Shown: positions 33,549 through 43,084 of the stretch, in pieces
Layout of the letters: every line of letters begins with the position of its first letter
Position numbering within the stretch: the first letter of the stretch is position 1
Source: Aldehydirespirator sp965117015
GTDB taxonomy: Bacteria; Actinomycetota; Acidimicrobiia; Acidimicrobiales; Aldehydirespiratoraceae
NCBI GenBank assembly: GCA_965117015.1
Contig: OZ220747.1
Location: 3,534,001-3,598,000, forward strand
Direction: 5' to 3'
DNA length: 64,000 nt
The notes under the pieces: generated by a model
Database searches by the model: none
Seen by the model: the letters and a program-made list of their open reading frames with translations, nothing else
What the model was told of the DNA's origin: nothing
Translations under genes and position numbers: made by a program

Positions 33549-34670
33549 ATGATCCCGAATCCCGTGAACGCTGCCGAGGTCGGCCCTCCTACCGCTGAGC
33601 GCATCCGCCGCGCCCCCAAGGTCGTGCTCCATGACCATCTCGACGGTGGGCTGCGCCCCGAGACCATCATCGAGCTGGCCGGCGAGACGGGCTACAGCGA
33701 GCTTCCCACCACTGATCCGGCCGGTCTGGCCGCCTGGATGCAGCGGGGCGCCAACCGCAAGGACCTGACCCTCTACCTGGAGACGTTCGCCCACACCGTC
33801 GGGGTGATGCAGACCCCCGAGGCCGTCGCCCGGGTGGCCCGCGAGTGCGCCGAGGACCTCGCAGCCGACGGGGTTGTGTACGCCGAGGTCAGGTTCGCTC
33901 CCGAGCTGCACGTCGAGCGGGGCCTGACCCTCGACGGCGCCATCGAGGCGGTCCTCGACGGATTCGCTCAGGGCAGCGCCGGCACCGACTTGACCATCAG
34001 GGCGATCTGCACCGCCATGCGCCACCTGCACCGGTCCGTCGAGGTGGCCGAGGCCGCGGTCCGCTGGAGGGACCACGGTGTGGTGGCCTTCGACATCGCC
34101 GGACCCGAGGACGGCTATCCCCCCGACGACCACCTGGACGCGTTCCAGTACTGCCACCGCGAGAACTTCCACATCACGATCCACGCGGGCGAGGCCTACG
34201 GCCCCCGCTCCATCTGGAAGGCCCTGCAGTTCTGCGGCGCCGAGCGCCTCGGGCACGGCATCCGCATCATCGAGGACATCGCCACCGGGGGCACCGGCGA
34301 GCGCACGCTGGGCCGGCTGGCCCACTACATCCGGGACCGTCGCATCCCGCTGGAGGTGTGCCCCACCTCCAACGTCAACACCGGAGTGTTCGCCTCAGTG
34401 GCCGAGCACCCGATAAGCACCCTGGTCGACCTGCGGTTTCGGGTGACGGTCAACACCGACAACCGGCTGATGTCGAACGTGTCGATGACCTCGGAGATGG
34501 CCGCGCTCGTGGATTCGTTCGGCTACGACTGGGCCCGCCTGCGGTGGCTGACGGTCAACGCCATGAAATCGAGCTTCTTACCTTTCCGGGAGCGTCTCAA
34601 GATAATCGAGGGCATTATCAAGCCTCGATATGCTCCGCTCGAAGCGGCCCAGAGCGAGCCCCCCGCCTGA
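33549..34670 (+). CDS. add: Adenosine deaminase
   Basis: A 373-residue metal-dependent deaminase of the ADA family. Zn ligands are seen in VVLHDHLDGGLRPETI (HxH), FHITIHAGEAYG (His plus catalytic region HAGE) and VTVNTDNRLMSN (Asp). The catalytic Glu lies in HAGE and GAERLGHGIRI carries the conserved His. It converts adenosine (and deoxyadenosine) to inosine in purine salvage. Three genes later comes upp, so the region has a nucleobase/nucleoside salvage flavour. Confidence 0.92.
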   Translation: MIPNPVNAAEVGPPTAERIRRAPKVVLHDHLDGGLRPETIIELAGETGYSELPTTDPAGLAAWMQRGANRKDLTLYLETFAHTVGVMQTPEAVARVARECAEDLAADGVVYAEVRFAPELHVERGLTLDGAIEAVLDGFAQGSAGTDLTIRAICTAMRHLHRSVEVAEAAVRWRDHGVVAFDIAGPEDGYPPDDHLDAFQYCHRENFHITIHAGEAYGPRSIWKALQFCGAERLGHGIRIIEDIATGGTGERTLGRLAHYIRDRRIPLEVCPTSNVNTGVFASVAEHPISTLVDLRFRVTVNTDNRLMSNVSMTSEMAALVDSFGYDWARLRWLTVNAMKSSFLPFRERLKIIEGIIKPRYAPLEAAQSEPPA

Positions 34671-34718
34671 CGCTAGGCCGCACCCAATCCCCTCCCCCCG
34701 TCCTCAGGAGTCTCAACC

Positions 34719-37700
34719 ATGACCCCAACCCGCCGCCGCATCGCCATGCTGGCCGCCCTCGCCATCGCGGCCTCGGTCTTCGCCTATGCGCCCGCCGCCG
34801 CCGGCCAGACGGCACCGGCGCCGAGCCAGGACGCCGGCGTCCATCAGCCCTCCATCGATGCGCTGGTGGAGTTCGAGTTCTTTGCGGGCGTGGACGTGTT
34901 CTCCCGCACCGGCTGCGCGGACAGCGACGAGCTCTGCCCCAACGAGGACCTCTCCCGCTGGGAGACGGCGGTGTGGCTGGTCCGGATACTCGACCGCGCC
35001 GACCCGCCTGCCACCGACTCGTCGCGTTTCAGCGACGTCGACGCGAGCGTCTGGTGGTCCCGGCACGCAGAGCGCGCCGCCGAGCTGGGGATCATCGAGG
35101 GGTGCGAGACCGACCCACTGAGATACTGCCCCGACGATCCCGTCGACCGCGGCCAGATGGCGGCGATCCTGGCCAGAGCCTTCAACCTGGACCGGGGCGT
35201 GAGGGCCGGGTTCGCGGACGTGCCGGCCGATCACGTCTTCGCCGACGACATCGACCGGCTGGCCGCGGCGCGGATCACCGCCGGGTGCGACCGCGACCCG
35301 GTCCGCTACTGCCCGCAGCGCAACGTGACCCGGGGCGAGATGGCCACCTTCCTGGCCCGGGCGATCGGACTGGTGTACCCGGCCGAACCGGTGCCCGCCC
35401 ACGACCCCACCCCGCTGCCGGTCGACCCGGACGTGACCATCGGGACCCTCGACAACGGCCTCACCTACTACCTGCGCCACAACGACGATCCGGGCAGGAA
35501 CCTCGCGGTGCGGCTGCTCGTCAACGTCGGCTCGGTCGACGAGACCGACGATCAGGCCGGCATCGCTCACTTCGTCGAGCACATGCTGTTCAACGGCACC
35601 ACCGATTTCCCCGGCAACTCCCTCGGGGAGGTCCTGCGGGAGATCGGCGTGGAGTTGGGCCCCGACATCAACGCCGGTGTGGGCCACGACCTGACCCTCT
35701 ACCGGATCGAGGTGCGTCTCGACGCCGACCACAAGGCTCCCCTGGTGTTCCAAGCCCTGTCCCAGATGGCCGGCGCGGCCACCTTCGAGCCCGACGCGGT
35801 CGAATCCGAGAGAGGCGTAGTCCTCGACGAGATGCGCCTCTCCGTGGAGAGCGTCGACGGCTTCATCGGCCGCGAGTTCGACCGCATCTACACGCAGGGA
35901 ACCCCCTATGAGGGGCGCGACCCGATCGGCACCCTCGACACCGTCAACGCGATGACGGCGGAGGATCTTCGAGCCTTCTACGAGAAGTGGTACGTGCCGG
36001 CCAACATGGCGGTGGTCGTGGTGGGCGACATGGCTGTGGCCGACCAGCGTGCGCTGGTGGAGGAGCACTTCGGGCCGCTGCCGGCCGGCGAGGGACGCCG
36101 GGCTCCCAGCATCTACATACCACCAGCCGAGTCCTCGAGCCATGTTGTGACGGACCCGAGACGGCGTGTCACCCTCATCTCGCTGGACATACCCATCGAT
36201 CCTCATGATCTCGGCACTTTCGGCGGTGACCGGCTCGCAACGATGGAAGCGCTCATCGAGGTGATGGTCCAGAACCGCCTCGAAGACGCCTACCACCGGG
36301 GCGAGCTGAGCCAGGTCGACCCGCCGAGCTTCTTCGCCTTCACCTACAACCGCGGGCTGAGGTACTACGGCACGAACTGGCAGGGCGACAATCTCGACAC
36401 CGCCTCCAAGGACTACGTGTCCGTGCTGTTGACCGCGCAGGAGCACGGCTTCACCCGAGGCGACCTGGGGCGAGCCATCCGCCAGATCGTGGCCGACCTG
36501 CAGTTCCTGCTCGACAGGACACCCACGATCCAGGACCGTGAGTGGGCCGACTACTACCAGGATCACTTCTTCTACGGCAGCGACATCGACTCCATCCCGG
36601 GGTCGGTGACCCGGACCGCTCGACTGCTGGCGCAGATCACGCCCGAGGAGTTGACCGAGCACTTCCGGTGGCAGATGCAGCGCGGCGGGCTGGTGGTCGT
36701 AGCGGTCGGTCCCGACCCGTCGAGCGTGCCGACCGTCGCCGAGCTCGACGCCGCCCTGGCTGCGGCCACGGCCGGACCGCCCCCGCAAGAAGTGGCAGTC
36801 ATCGATCAGCTCATGGACCCGCCAGAACCCGCGGACCCCGTCTCGGAGGAACCCTTCGACCTCTTCGACGACGGGTACGAGTGGACCTTCGCCAACGGGG
36901 CCCGGGTCATGTTCGTTCCCTCCGACATCGCCGAGGGCTCGGTCAGCCTGCGAGCCCAATCCCTCGGCGGCTGGTCGCTGATGGAGCCCGGCGACTGGGC
37001 GCGGTCAGGCATCGCGGTGAACGCGGTGCAGGGCAGCGGCCTGGGCGACCTGCCGCGAGGGGAGCTGAACCGCTTCCTCGAGAACCGCACCGTGTCGGTG
37101 GTCCCCTTCATCGGCGAGACCACCGAGGGCTTCGCCGGATCAGCCGGCACCGACGACGTCGAGACGATGTTCCAGCTCCTCCACCTGCTGGTGACCGCAC
37201 CCCGGATCGACGACCAGTCCTATGCGGACGCCATCCACACCGCCGAGACGAGACTGGAGAGGGCAGAACGCGACCCCCGCTGGCAGGCAGCCATCGCCTA
37301 CCTGGAGGCCCGCTACGGCACCACCTGGCACCGGGCCATCGCCGAGCGCGAGGAGATCGATTCGCTAACCCCGCAGCAGTTGCTGGCCATGTACCAGAGC
37401 CGGCTCGGCAAGGTCGACGACATGGTGGTGGCCATCGCGGGCGACATCGACGCCGCGGAGATCGAGCGTCTGGCCCGCCACTACATCGGCACACTCCCCG
37501 CCGGCGAGTCCGACACCTACATCAACCGCCAGCCACCCATGCCTGATGGGCTCGTGCAGCGGCAGGTAATGGTCGGCGAGGGTGAGAGCGCCGTGCTGGA
37601 GATCTACAACGAGGCCGACATGGAGGTGACGCCGGTTGGAGTGGTGGCAGCCGATGTGCTCTCGGTCGCGCTGGCCGAGCGCGTGAACCTCGTGATCCGC

Positions 37701-38099
37701 GAGGAGCTGGGGGCCTCATACATCGCGGGGGCCGTGGTCGACTCGAACACAATCCCCAGCCAGTTCTTCGACTCGGTGGTGTACGCCACGCTCGATCCGA
37801 GCCGCTACGACGAGATCCACTCCACGATGCTGGAAATCCTCGCCGATGTGGCCGCCAACGGGCTGACTCCCGCCGAGTACGAGCAGGCCACCGCCATCCT
37901 GACCACCGATTACGCCAGATCCCGCAATTCCGACCTGATCAGCGCGCTGCTCTCTCGACGCAGCGCCGACGATGAGGACGTCGTCACCAAGAAGCGCCTC
38001 AGCGAGGAGCTGGGCCGCTTGACACCGGAGGACGTGCAGGCGCTGGCCGCGGCCATCTACGGTGAGGGCGGACGCATCGAGATAGCGAGAAGGCCGTGA
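34719..38099 (+). CDS. Secreted M16 metalloprotease with SLH-like N-terminal region
   Basis: A 1126-residue secreted protein. A signal peptide (residues 1-30) is followed by three SLH-like repeats (about 45-225) with Cys pairs: DVDASVWWSRHAERAAELGI, then FADVPADHVFADDIDRLAAA. The rest is an M16 (insulinase/pitrilysin) protease: inverted zinc motif H-F-V-E-H at 284-288, with the distal Glu in the ESERGVVLDEM region near residue 365. A second M16-type half (about 700-1110) lacks a full HxxEH, as usual in the family. The SLH-like part probably tethers it to the cell wall. It overlaps upp by 4 nt. Confidence 0.85.
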   Translation: MTPTRRRIAMLAALAIAASVFAYAPAAAGQTAPAPSQDAGVHQPSIDALVEFEFFAGVDVFSRTGCADSDELCPNEDLSRWETAVWLVRILDRADPPATDSSRFSDVDASVWWSRHAERAAELGIIEGCETDPLRYCPDDPVDRGQMAAILARAFNLDRGVRAGFADVPADHVFADDIDRLAAARITAGCDRDPVRYCPQRNVTRGEMATFLARAIGLVYPAEPVPAHDPTPLPVDPDVTIGTLDNGLTYYLRHNDDPGRNLAVRLLVNVGSVDETDDQAGIAHFVEHMLFNGTTDFPGNSLGEVLREIGVELGPDINAGVGHDLTLYRIEVRLDADHKAPLVFQALSQMAGAATFEPDAVESERGVVLDEMRLSVESVDGFIGREFDRIYTQGTPYEGRDPIGTLDTVNAMTAEDLRAFYEKWYVPANMAVVVVGDMAVADQRALVEEHFGPLPAGEGRRAPSIYIPPAESSSHVVTDPRRRVTLISLDIPIDPHDLGTFGGDRLATMEALIEVMVQNRLEDAYHRGELSQVDPPSFFAFTYNRGLRYYGTNWQGDNLDTASKDYVSVLLTAQEHGFTRGDLGRAIRQIVADLQFLLDRTPTIQDREWADYYQDHFFYGSDIDSIPGSVTRTARLLAQITPEELTEHFRWQMQRGGLVVVAVGPDPSSVPTVAELDAALAAATAGPPPQEVAVIDQLMDPPEPADPVSEEPFDLFDDGYEWTFANGARVMFVPSDIAEGSVSLRAQSLGGWSLMEPGDWARSGIAVNAVQGSGLGDLPRGELNRFLENRTVSVVPFIGETTEGFAGSAGTDDVETMFQLLHLLVTAPRIDDQSYADAIHTAETRLERAERDPRWQAAIAYLEARYGTTWHRAIAEREEIDSLTPQQLLAMYQSRLGKVDDMVVAIAGDIDAAEIERLARHYIGTLPAGESDTYINRQPPMPDGLVQRQVMVGEGESAVLEIYNEADMEVTPVGVVAADVLSVALAERVNLVIREELGASYIAGAVVDSNTIPSQFFDSVVYATLDPSRYDEIHSTMLEILADVAANGLTPAEYEQATAILTTDYARSRNSDLISALLSRRSADDEDVVTKKRLSEELGRLTPEDVQALAAAIYGEGGRIEIARRP

Positions 38100-38722
38100 C
38101 CGAAGTCCATGTGATCGACAATGCGCTGGTCGCCGACCGGGTGACACGCCTGCGCGACTCGTCCACCCCCAACCACGAGTTCCGGCGGCTGCTGCGCGAC
38201 CTGAGCTCGATCCTGGTGTACGAGGCCATGAGGCACGCCCCTCTCGAACCTGTCGACGTCACCACGCCCATGGGTCCGACGGTGGGCTCCCGCCTCGAGC
38301 GCCTGCCGGTGGTGGTGCCGGTGCTGCGGGCCGGTCTGGGCATGCTCGACGCCGCGCTCGAGCTGCTCGGCGACGTGGAGGTGGCGTTCGTGGGTCTCAG
38401 GCGCGACGAGCAGACGCTGGAGGCCAGCCAGTATGCGAGCACGCTTCCGGAGAGCCTCGAGGGCCGCGATGCCCTGATCCTCGACCCGATGCTGGCCACC
38501 GGCGGATCCTGCGTCCACGCCCTGGAGACGCTGAGGGCCAGCGGCGCGGCACGGGTCACCGCGGTGTGCGTCCTGGCCGCTCCCGAGGGGATCGAGCGGG
38601 TGCGCGGATCGGGGCTGGCCGACGCCGTGTGCGTGGCCGCCGTCGACGAGTCGCTCGACCACAACGGGTTCATCCTGCCGGGTCTCGGCGACGCCGGAGA
38701 CCGCCAGTTCAACCTGTCGTGA
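38096..38722 (+). CDS. upp: Uracil phosphoribosyltransferase
   Basis: A 208-residue type I phosphoribosyltransferase. The PRPP-binding loop is LILDPMLATGGSCVHALE and the uracil-recognition end contains LDHNGFILPGLGDAGDR, the signature C-terminus of Upp. It makes UMP from uracil and PRPP in pyrimidine salvage. The GTG start at 38096 overlaps the M16 gene stop, and its own stop overlaps the next start by 4 nt, so the three genes are probably one transcript. Confidence 0.92.
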   Translation: MTEVHVIDNALVADRVTRLRDSSTPNHEFRRLLRDLSSILVYEAMRHAPLEPVDVTTPMGPTVGSRLERLPVVVPVLRAGLGMLDAALELLGDVEVAFVGLRRDEQTLEASQYASTLPESLEGRDALILDPMLATGGSCVHALETLRASGAARVTAVCVLAAPEGIERVRGSGLADAVCVAAVDESLDHNGFILPGLGDAGDRQFNLS

Positions 38723-39639
38723 CCCGCCTCGTCGCGGTCGCGCCGGACACCCGGCCCGTGATGTACGACGCCTTCGCAGGGGCGGTGCGCGACGCCGGCG
38801 GCGAGGTGGCGGACCTGGCCGAGGCTCAAGCCCTGATCTGGGCCGACCCTTATGCGGCCGCCATGTATCCGGAGGTGATCGCCGCGGCCCCGGACGTGGA
38901 GTGGGTGCAGCTCCCCTATGCGGGTGTTGAGCCGTTCCTCGACTATCTCGACACGCGCCTGACCTGGACCTGCGCCAAGGGCGTCTACGCCGATCCCGTG
39001 GCCGAATGGGTCATGGCCGCGCTGCTGATGGGGCTGCGGGACTTCCACCTGTTCGCGGCGGCCGAATCGTGGTGCGCGGAGTCGGGACGCAACCTGTTCG
39101 GCACTCGAATCACCGTGCTGGGCGGGGGCGGCATCACCCAGTCGCTCATGCGGCTGCTGGAGCCGTGGGGCTGCCGGGTGACGGTGGTGCGACGCTCCGG
39201 AGAGCCCTTCGAGGGCGCCGTCCGTACGGTGACGCTGGCCGACGTGCACGAGGCGGTGGCCGGCGCCGACGCAGTGGTGGTGGCGCTGGCGCTGACCGAC
39301 GAGACCCGCGGGGTGGTGGACGCGGGGCTGCTGGAGTCGATGGGGCCGCAGTGCTGGCTGGTGAACGTGGCCCGCGGCGGGCATGTGGACCACGCCGCGC
39401 TGGGGGCCGCGCTGCGGGCGGGAACCATCGCGGGGGCGGTTCTGGACGTGACCGAGCCCGAGCCGCTGCCCGACGACTCGGAACTCTGGACCCTGCCGAA
39501 CTGCGTGATCACCCCCCATATCGGAAACACCCGCGAGATGGGCCTGCCGCTGATCACCAACCGGGTGCGTGAGAACGTGCGCCGCTGGCTGGCCGGCGAG
39601 GAGTTGCTGGGCATAGTCGACGTAGCCCTCGGCTACTGA
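38719..39639 (+). CDS. D-isomer-specific 2-hydroxyacid dehydrogenase
   Basis: A 306-residue NAD(P)-binding dehydrogenase. The glycine-rich loop is ITVLGGGGITQSLMRLL; catalytic Arg in LVNVARGGHVDHAAL, Glu in VLDVTEPEPLP and His in VITPHIGNTREM. Family members reduce or oxidise 2-keto/2-hydroxy acids; the substrate is not deducible. The GTG at 38719 overlaps the upp stop (GTGA); the frame upstream lies inside upp. Confidence 0.85.
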   Translation: MTRLVAVAPDTRPVMYDAFAGAVRDAGGEVADLAEAQALIWADPYAAAMYPEVIAAAPDVEWVQLPYAGVEPFLDYLDTRLTWTCAKGVYADPVAEWVMAALLMGLRDFHLFAAAESWCAESGRNLFGTRITVLGGGGITQSLMRLLEPWGCRVTVVRRSGEPFEGAVRTVTLADVHEAVAGADAVVVALALTDETRGVVDAGLLESMGPQCWLVNVARGGHVDHAALGAALRAGTIAGAVLDVTEPEPLPDDSELWTLPNCVITPHIGNTREMGLPLITNRVRENVRRWLAGEELLGIVDVALGY

Positions 39640-39726
39640 CGTTCCTTCGGGGACCCTGGAAGCTTCAATATCGGGCATCCCACCACCGAACGCCACCGGC
39701 GCCAACGGCTAGTTCCCAACAAGTAC

Positions 39727-39762
39727 TTGACACAGCTCTCCTGTTAGTGCAAACTAGTTTGC
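39727..39762 (+). promoter_or_regulatory. Promoter with perfect palindromic operator
   Basis: The -35 box TTGACA (39727-39732) is followed, about 17 bp later, by the 14-bp perfect palindrome GCAAACTAGTTTGC (39749-39762) overlapping the -10 region. A repressor there would block the promoter. The wHTH gene two ORFs downstream is the obvious candidate regulator. Confidence 0.55.
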
Positions 39763-39792
39763 AATACAAACTATCTGCGGGAGGCGGAGCAA

Positions 39793-40434
39793 GTGGAGAC
39801 ATTCGATGAGGGCGCAGACGCCCTGACCGCCGAAGAGAGCTGGCAGTCCATCCACGCCACGATGGACAACGTCCGGAGTTCCATGTACGTAGCCGGGATG
39901 GCGACAATCCTGCTGATGTGGGGCGTGATCCTGGCCGTGGGCTACCTCACCATGTACGGCGTCTACGAACTGGCACCAGACTTCGCTGAGCAGCATCCGT
40001 GGTTCCCGGCACCCCTGTGGTGGGTTCTAGGGCCTGTCGGAGGGGTCTCAAGCGGCATCATCGGAAGCCGTGCCAGCCGACGCCTCTCATACGGTGCCGC
40101 CGGTCGCCGGGCCGGAATCCGTGTGTGCCTCTTCTTCGTCACGATGGTCGTGGCGATGTTCCTCATACTGGGAGTCGCAGGAGTGTTGGACGACCCGAAC
40201 GCGGACGGCGGGAAGACCCTGACAGCCTCGATCGCCGCCTTTGTGGCCCTGGGGTACATCCTGTTCGGGATAATGACCCGGGCGGTGATAGCCCTTGCAG
40301 GCGCCGGCTTCGCGGTCGTCTTCTTCGTCCCGCACTACCTGCTGGGCGATGCGGCACTGGGCGTGACTGGCGTGTTGAGCCTGGTGGTGTTCGGTCTCAC
40401 CTTCCTATGGATACGCAGGACCGGTGAATGGTGA
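39793..40434 (+). CDS. Multi-pass membrane protein of unknown function
   Basis: A 213-residue protein with about six hydrophobic segments (for example AGMATILLMWGVILAVGYL, VGGVSSGIIGSRASR loop, VCLFFVTMVVAMFLILGV, VALGYILFGIMTRAV). GTG start with GGAGGCGGAG just upstream. No family recognised. The following wHTH gene overlaps its stop by 11 nt and a palindromic operator precedes it, so it is likely the target of that regulator, as in many small regulator/membrane-protein pairs. Confidence 0.6.
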   Translation: METFDEGADALTAEESWQSIHATMDNVRSSMYVAGMATILLMWGVILAVGYLTMYGVYELAPDFAEQHPWFPAPLWWVLGPVGGVSSGIIGSRASRRLSYGAAGRRAGIRVCLFFVTMVVAMFLILGVAGVLDDPNADGGKTLTASIAAFVALGYILFGIMTRAVIALAGAGFAVVFFVPHYLLGDAALGVTGVLSLVVFGLTFLWIRRTGEW

Positions 40435-40798
40435 GCGGCCCGTGAGCGACGAGGTCTCCCCCGCCGGGGACGGGGTCGTACTCGACGAGACCATTCATCA
40501 GCCGGCCCGGCTGAGGATCATGACGTTGCTGGTCTCGGTTCCGGAGGCGGACCGGCTGGCCTACGGGTTCATCCAGCAGACCCTGGGGCTGACCGGCGGG
40601 AACCAGACCGTCCATCTGCGCAAGCTTGAGGCCGCCGGGTTCCTGACCATCACCAAGGAGTTCGAGGGGGCCAAGCCCCGCACCTGGCTGCGGGCGACCC
40701 GAGCCGGGCGGCGGGCCTACGCCGACTACCTGTCCAACCTGCAGAGGACCTTGGGCTTGGGCATGGGCGCCGCTGATGGACAAGCGAGCAGCCAGTGA
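40424..40798 (+). CDS. Winged-helix (HTH_34/MarR-like) transcriptional regulator
   Basis: A 124-residue wHTH protein: HQPARLRIMTLLVSVPEADR, recognition helix TGGNQTVHLRKLEAAGFL and a wing ITKEFEGAKPRTWLRATRAGR, the pattern of the DUF/HTH_34 group related to MarR and PadR. GTG at 40424 or 40442. It is coupled to the membrane-protein gene upstream and to an MBL gene downstream (GTGA overlap), so the three probably form one autoregulated operon. Confidence 0.75.
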   Translation: MNGERPVSDEVSPAGDGVVLDETIHQPARLRIMTLLVSVPEADRLAYGFIQQTLGLTGGNQTVHLRKLEAAGFLTITKEFEGAKPRTWLRATRAGRRAYADYLSNLQRTLGLGMGAADGQASSQ

Positions 40799-41487
40799 CC
40801 GGCCGCACTCTGGAGCACCTCCCACGCATCGACATCGTTGCGATGGGACGAGCGACACGGGTCCCCGACTGGTACGACGATGCCGTCGGAGACTCGTTCG
40901 ACGTGCACAGCTTCGTGATCCATCATCCCGACGGTCCGATCGTCATCGACGCCGGAATCGGGAGCGGCGACGATCTGATCGATGAGCTCTACGCCCCCCT
41001 GACCGTGGATATCGGGGACGCGCTGGGATCGTGCGGTGTGGACGTGGCGCAAGTCCAAGCGCTCATCCTCACCCACCTCCATTTTGACCATTGCGGGCAG
41101 GCACGCCGCTTCACCGCTCCCACCTTCGTGCAGCGAACCGAGGTGGAAGCGGCGAGCGCTCCGGGCTACACGGTGCCGGAGTGGATCCCCGACAATGACG
41201 TGCGGCTGGTGGAGCGTGATGTGGACGTCGCAGTTGGCGTTCGGGTTCTCGCCACTCCGGGACACACGCCGGGTCACCAGTCGGTAGTCGCCGAGGCTCG
41301 GGACGGCCGAGCCGTAATCGTCGGACAGGTCTGCTACCGCGGCGGGGACTTCGCCGCGCCGGAACCCGTTCCGGACTGCGGCGACGACGGGCTGGAACTT
41401 GCAGAATCGTCGATCAGTCGACTCCGAGCGCTCGCACCGGCTGCGTTCTACTTCAGTCATGACGCTCAGAGTTCTGACCTGGGATAA
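40795..41487 (+). CDS. Metallo-beta-lactamase-fold hydrolase
   Basis: A 230-residue MBL-fold protein. The metal-binding motif is LTHLHFDHCGQA (HxHxDH) and the later His are in TPGHTPGHQS and YFSHDAQ. It most resembles lactonase-type members such as AHL lactonases, which hydrolyse lactone or ester bonds, but the substrate is not predictable. GTG start overlapping the regulator stop; same operon. Confidence 0.82.
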   Translation: MTGRTLEHLPRIDIVAMGRATRVPDWYDDAVGDSFDVHSFVIHHPDGPIVIDAGIGSGDDLIDELYAPLTVDIGDALGSCGVDVAQVQALILTHLHFDHCGQARRFTAPTFVQRTEVEAASAPGYTVPEWIPDNDVRLVERDVDVAVGVRVLATPGHTPGHQSVVAEARDGRAVIVGQVCYRGGDFAAPEPVPDCGDDGLELAESSISRLRALAPAAFYFSHDAQSSDLG

Positions 41488-41557
41488 TGACTGTCATATG
41501 ATTGAAATCCTCCTTCTTATACAATAAGTGTCACACCCCCCTGGCATGATCTGTCCC

Positions 41558-42988
41558 ATGGTCATTGACACGGCACAGCGGGTGCGGGAGGGGTTGGCGG
41601 AGTTGATCCGGCTGGCCAACGATCCGGCTACACCGACATCGGATCTGCGGGTGCTGCTGGGGGAGTGCAAGACCTTCGGCGGGCAGTTGGCGGTGCTACA
41701 GGCCGATACGGCTACTGGGGTGGCGGGCCGGGAGCAGCACGGTGATTCGGGTGTGGGGGTGTTGGCTCAGGCTGTCGGGTTGTCGCGGCGTGACGCCGCG
41801 GGGCAGGTGAAGACCGCTAAGCGGCTGGAGTCGCTGCCGTCGGTGCGCGACGCGGTGGAGAGCGGCGACATCTCCATTGCCAATGCCAAGGTGCTGAGCG
41901 GCACTTCGGGACGGACCAGCACCGAGGAGGTGGAACAGGACTCGGAGTTGTTGAGGAAGGCTGCGGTGTTGTCGCCCGAGCAGTTGGCGCGGGAGGCGGG
42001 CCGGTGGGCCGCTCAGCGCCGGCCAGACGATGCCGAGGGCGTCTATCGGCGGCAGCGGGCCCGGCGGCGCTTGAGCTTCTGGGACGGCGACGACGGGATG
42101 GTGCATCTTCGCGGCGAACTGGACCCGGTGACCGGTGCCAAAATGCGCAAGCGGTTCGTTCAGGAAGTCGAGCGGCTGCGCCGTTTGGACCTTCACAGTC
42201 CCGATGGCCAGAAGCGCAGTCTTGATCAGCGAATGGCCGACGCGCTCGACACCATGACCTCCCACGGCAGCATCTATGCCAGGACAGCAGGCACGACCAG
42301 CGAGGCCGACAACGAGGTCGGCAGCAACAGCAAGGGTGCCGGCAAGGGCGAAGGTGTCGACAAGCGCGGCAGCAAATGCATCTGCTCGAGTCGACCGTCG
42401 GCGGACATCACCATCGTTCAACACCTGAGCGCTAACGGCACCGACGCGTTCGCGGAGATCGCCGGGGGCGGGGTGATCCCTCAAAGCGTGCTTGAGGAGC
42501 ACTTCTGCAACGCCGCCATCAACGGGGTGGTGTTCAGCCACAAGGGCGCTCCGTTATGGCACGGACACACCAAGCGATTGGCCACCAAAGCCCAGATGAA
42601 CGCCCTGAGGGCCCGCTACGGAGGCTGCGGGGGCTGTGACGCCGACATGTGGATCTGCGACGGCCACCACGTTGAGCCGGTGTCACAAGGAGGCCGCACC
42701 GACATCGACAACATGATGTTGCTGTGCTGGGCCTGCCACCAGAAGGTCCATCATCACGGCTGGCGCGAGGTTCCCGACGGAAGGGGCCTCTACACCATCG
42801 CACCGCCCGAACGCATCCGCCACGGACCGGCACACGCCCCGGACCCGCCTATAGCGCACGGGCCACCCCGGAAGCGTGGGCCGACACGAGCCGAGCCAGC
42901 CCCGACCGCTCGTCCAGGCAGAACGGACCCGGTGCTACCGGCCCGGTCAGGTGGCCACGAGCCGACACCGCTATTCGCTCTCACATAG
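41558..42988 (+). CDS. DUF222-HNH endonuclease-like protein (13E12 family)
   Basis: A 476-residue protein. The DUF222 region (LGECKTFGGQLAVLQADTA, VGLSRRDAAGQVKTAKRLES, SIANAKVLSG) covers about residues 30-200. A Cys/His zinc-binding HNH motif follows near the C-terminus: CDADMWICDGHHVEPVSQGG, then DNMMLLCWACHQKVHHHGW. Such proteins are numerous in actinobacteria and behave like selfish nucleases; no host function is proven. ATG 41558 is preferred. The tail is Pro/Arg-rich. Confidence 0.8.
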   Translation: MVIDTAQRVREGLAELIRLANDPATPTSDLRVLLGECKTFGGQLAVLQADTATGVAGREQHGDSGVGVLAQAVGLSRRDAAGQVKTAKRLESLPSVRDAVESGDISIANAKVLSGTSGRTSTEEVEQDSELLRKAAVLSPEQLAREAGRWAAQRRPDDAEGVYRRQRARRRLSFWDGDDGMVHLRGELDPVTGAKMRKRFVQEVERLRRLDLHSPDGQKRSLDQRMADALDTMTSHGSIYARTAGTTSEADNEVGSNSKGAGKGEGVDKRGSKCICSSRPSADITIVQHLSANGTDAFAEIAGGGVIPQSVLEEHFCNAAINGVVFSHKGAPLWHGHTKRLATKAQMNALRARYGGCGGCDADMWICDGHHVEPVSQGGRTDIDNMMLLCWACHQKVHHHGWREVPDGRGLYTIAPPERIRHGPAHAPDPPIAHGPPRKRGPTRAEPAPTARPGRTDPVLPARSGGHEPTPLFALT

Positions 42989-43084
42989 CGGATCCCGATC
43001 TCCAATGAACCTTGATGCAGGCGAGCGGTGGACCGCGTCGAGGGCGCCTGGGCATCGGCATCGCCCCGCCGGACGCGACCGGGG

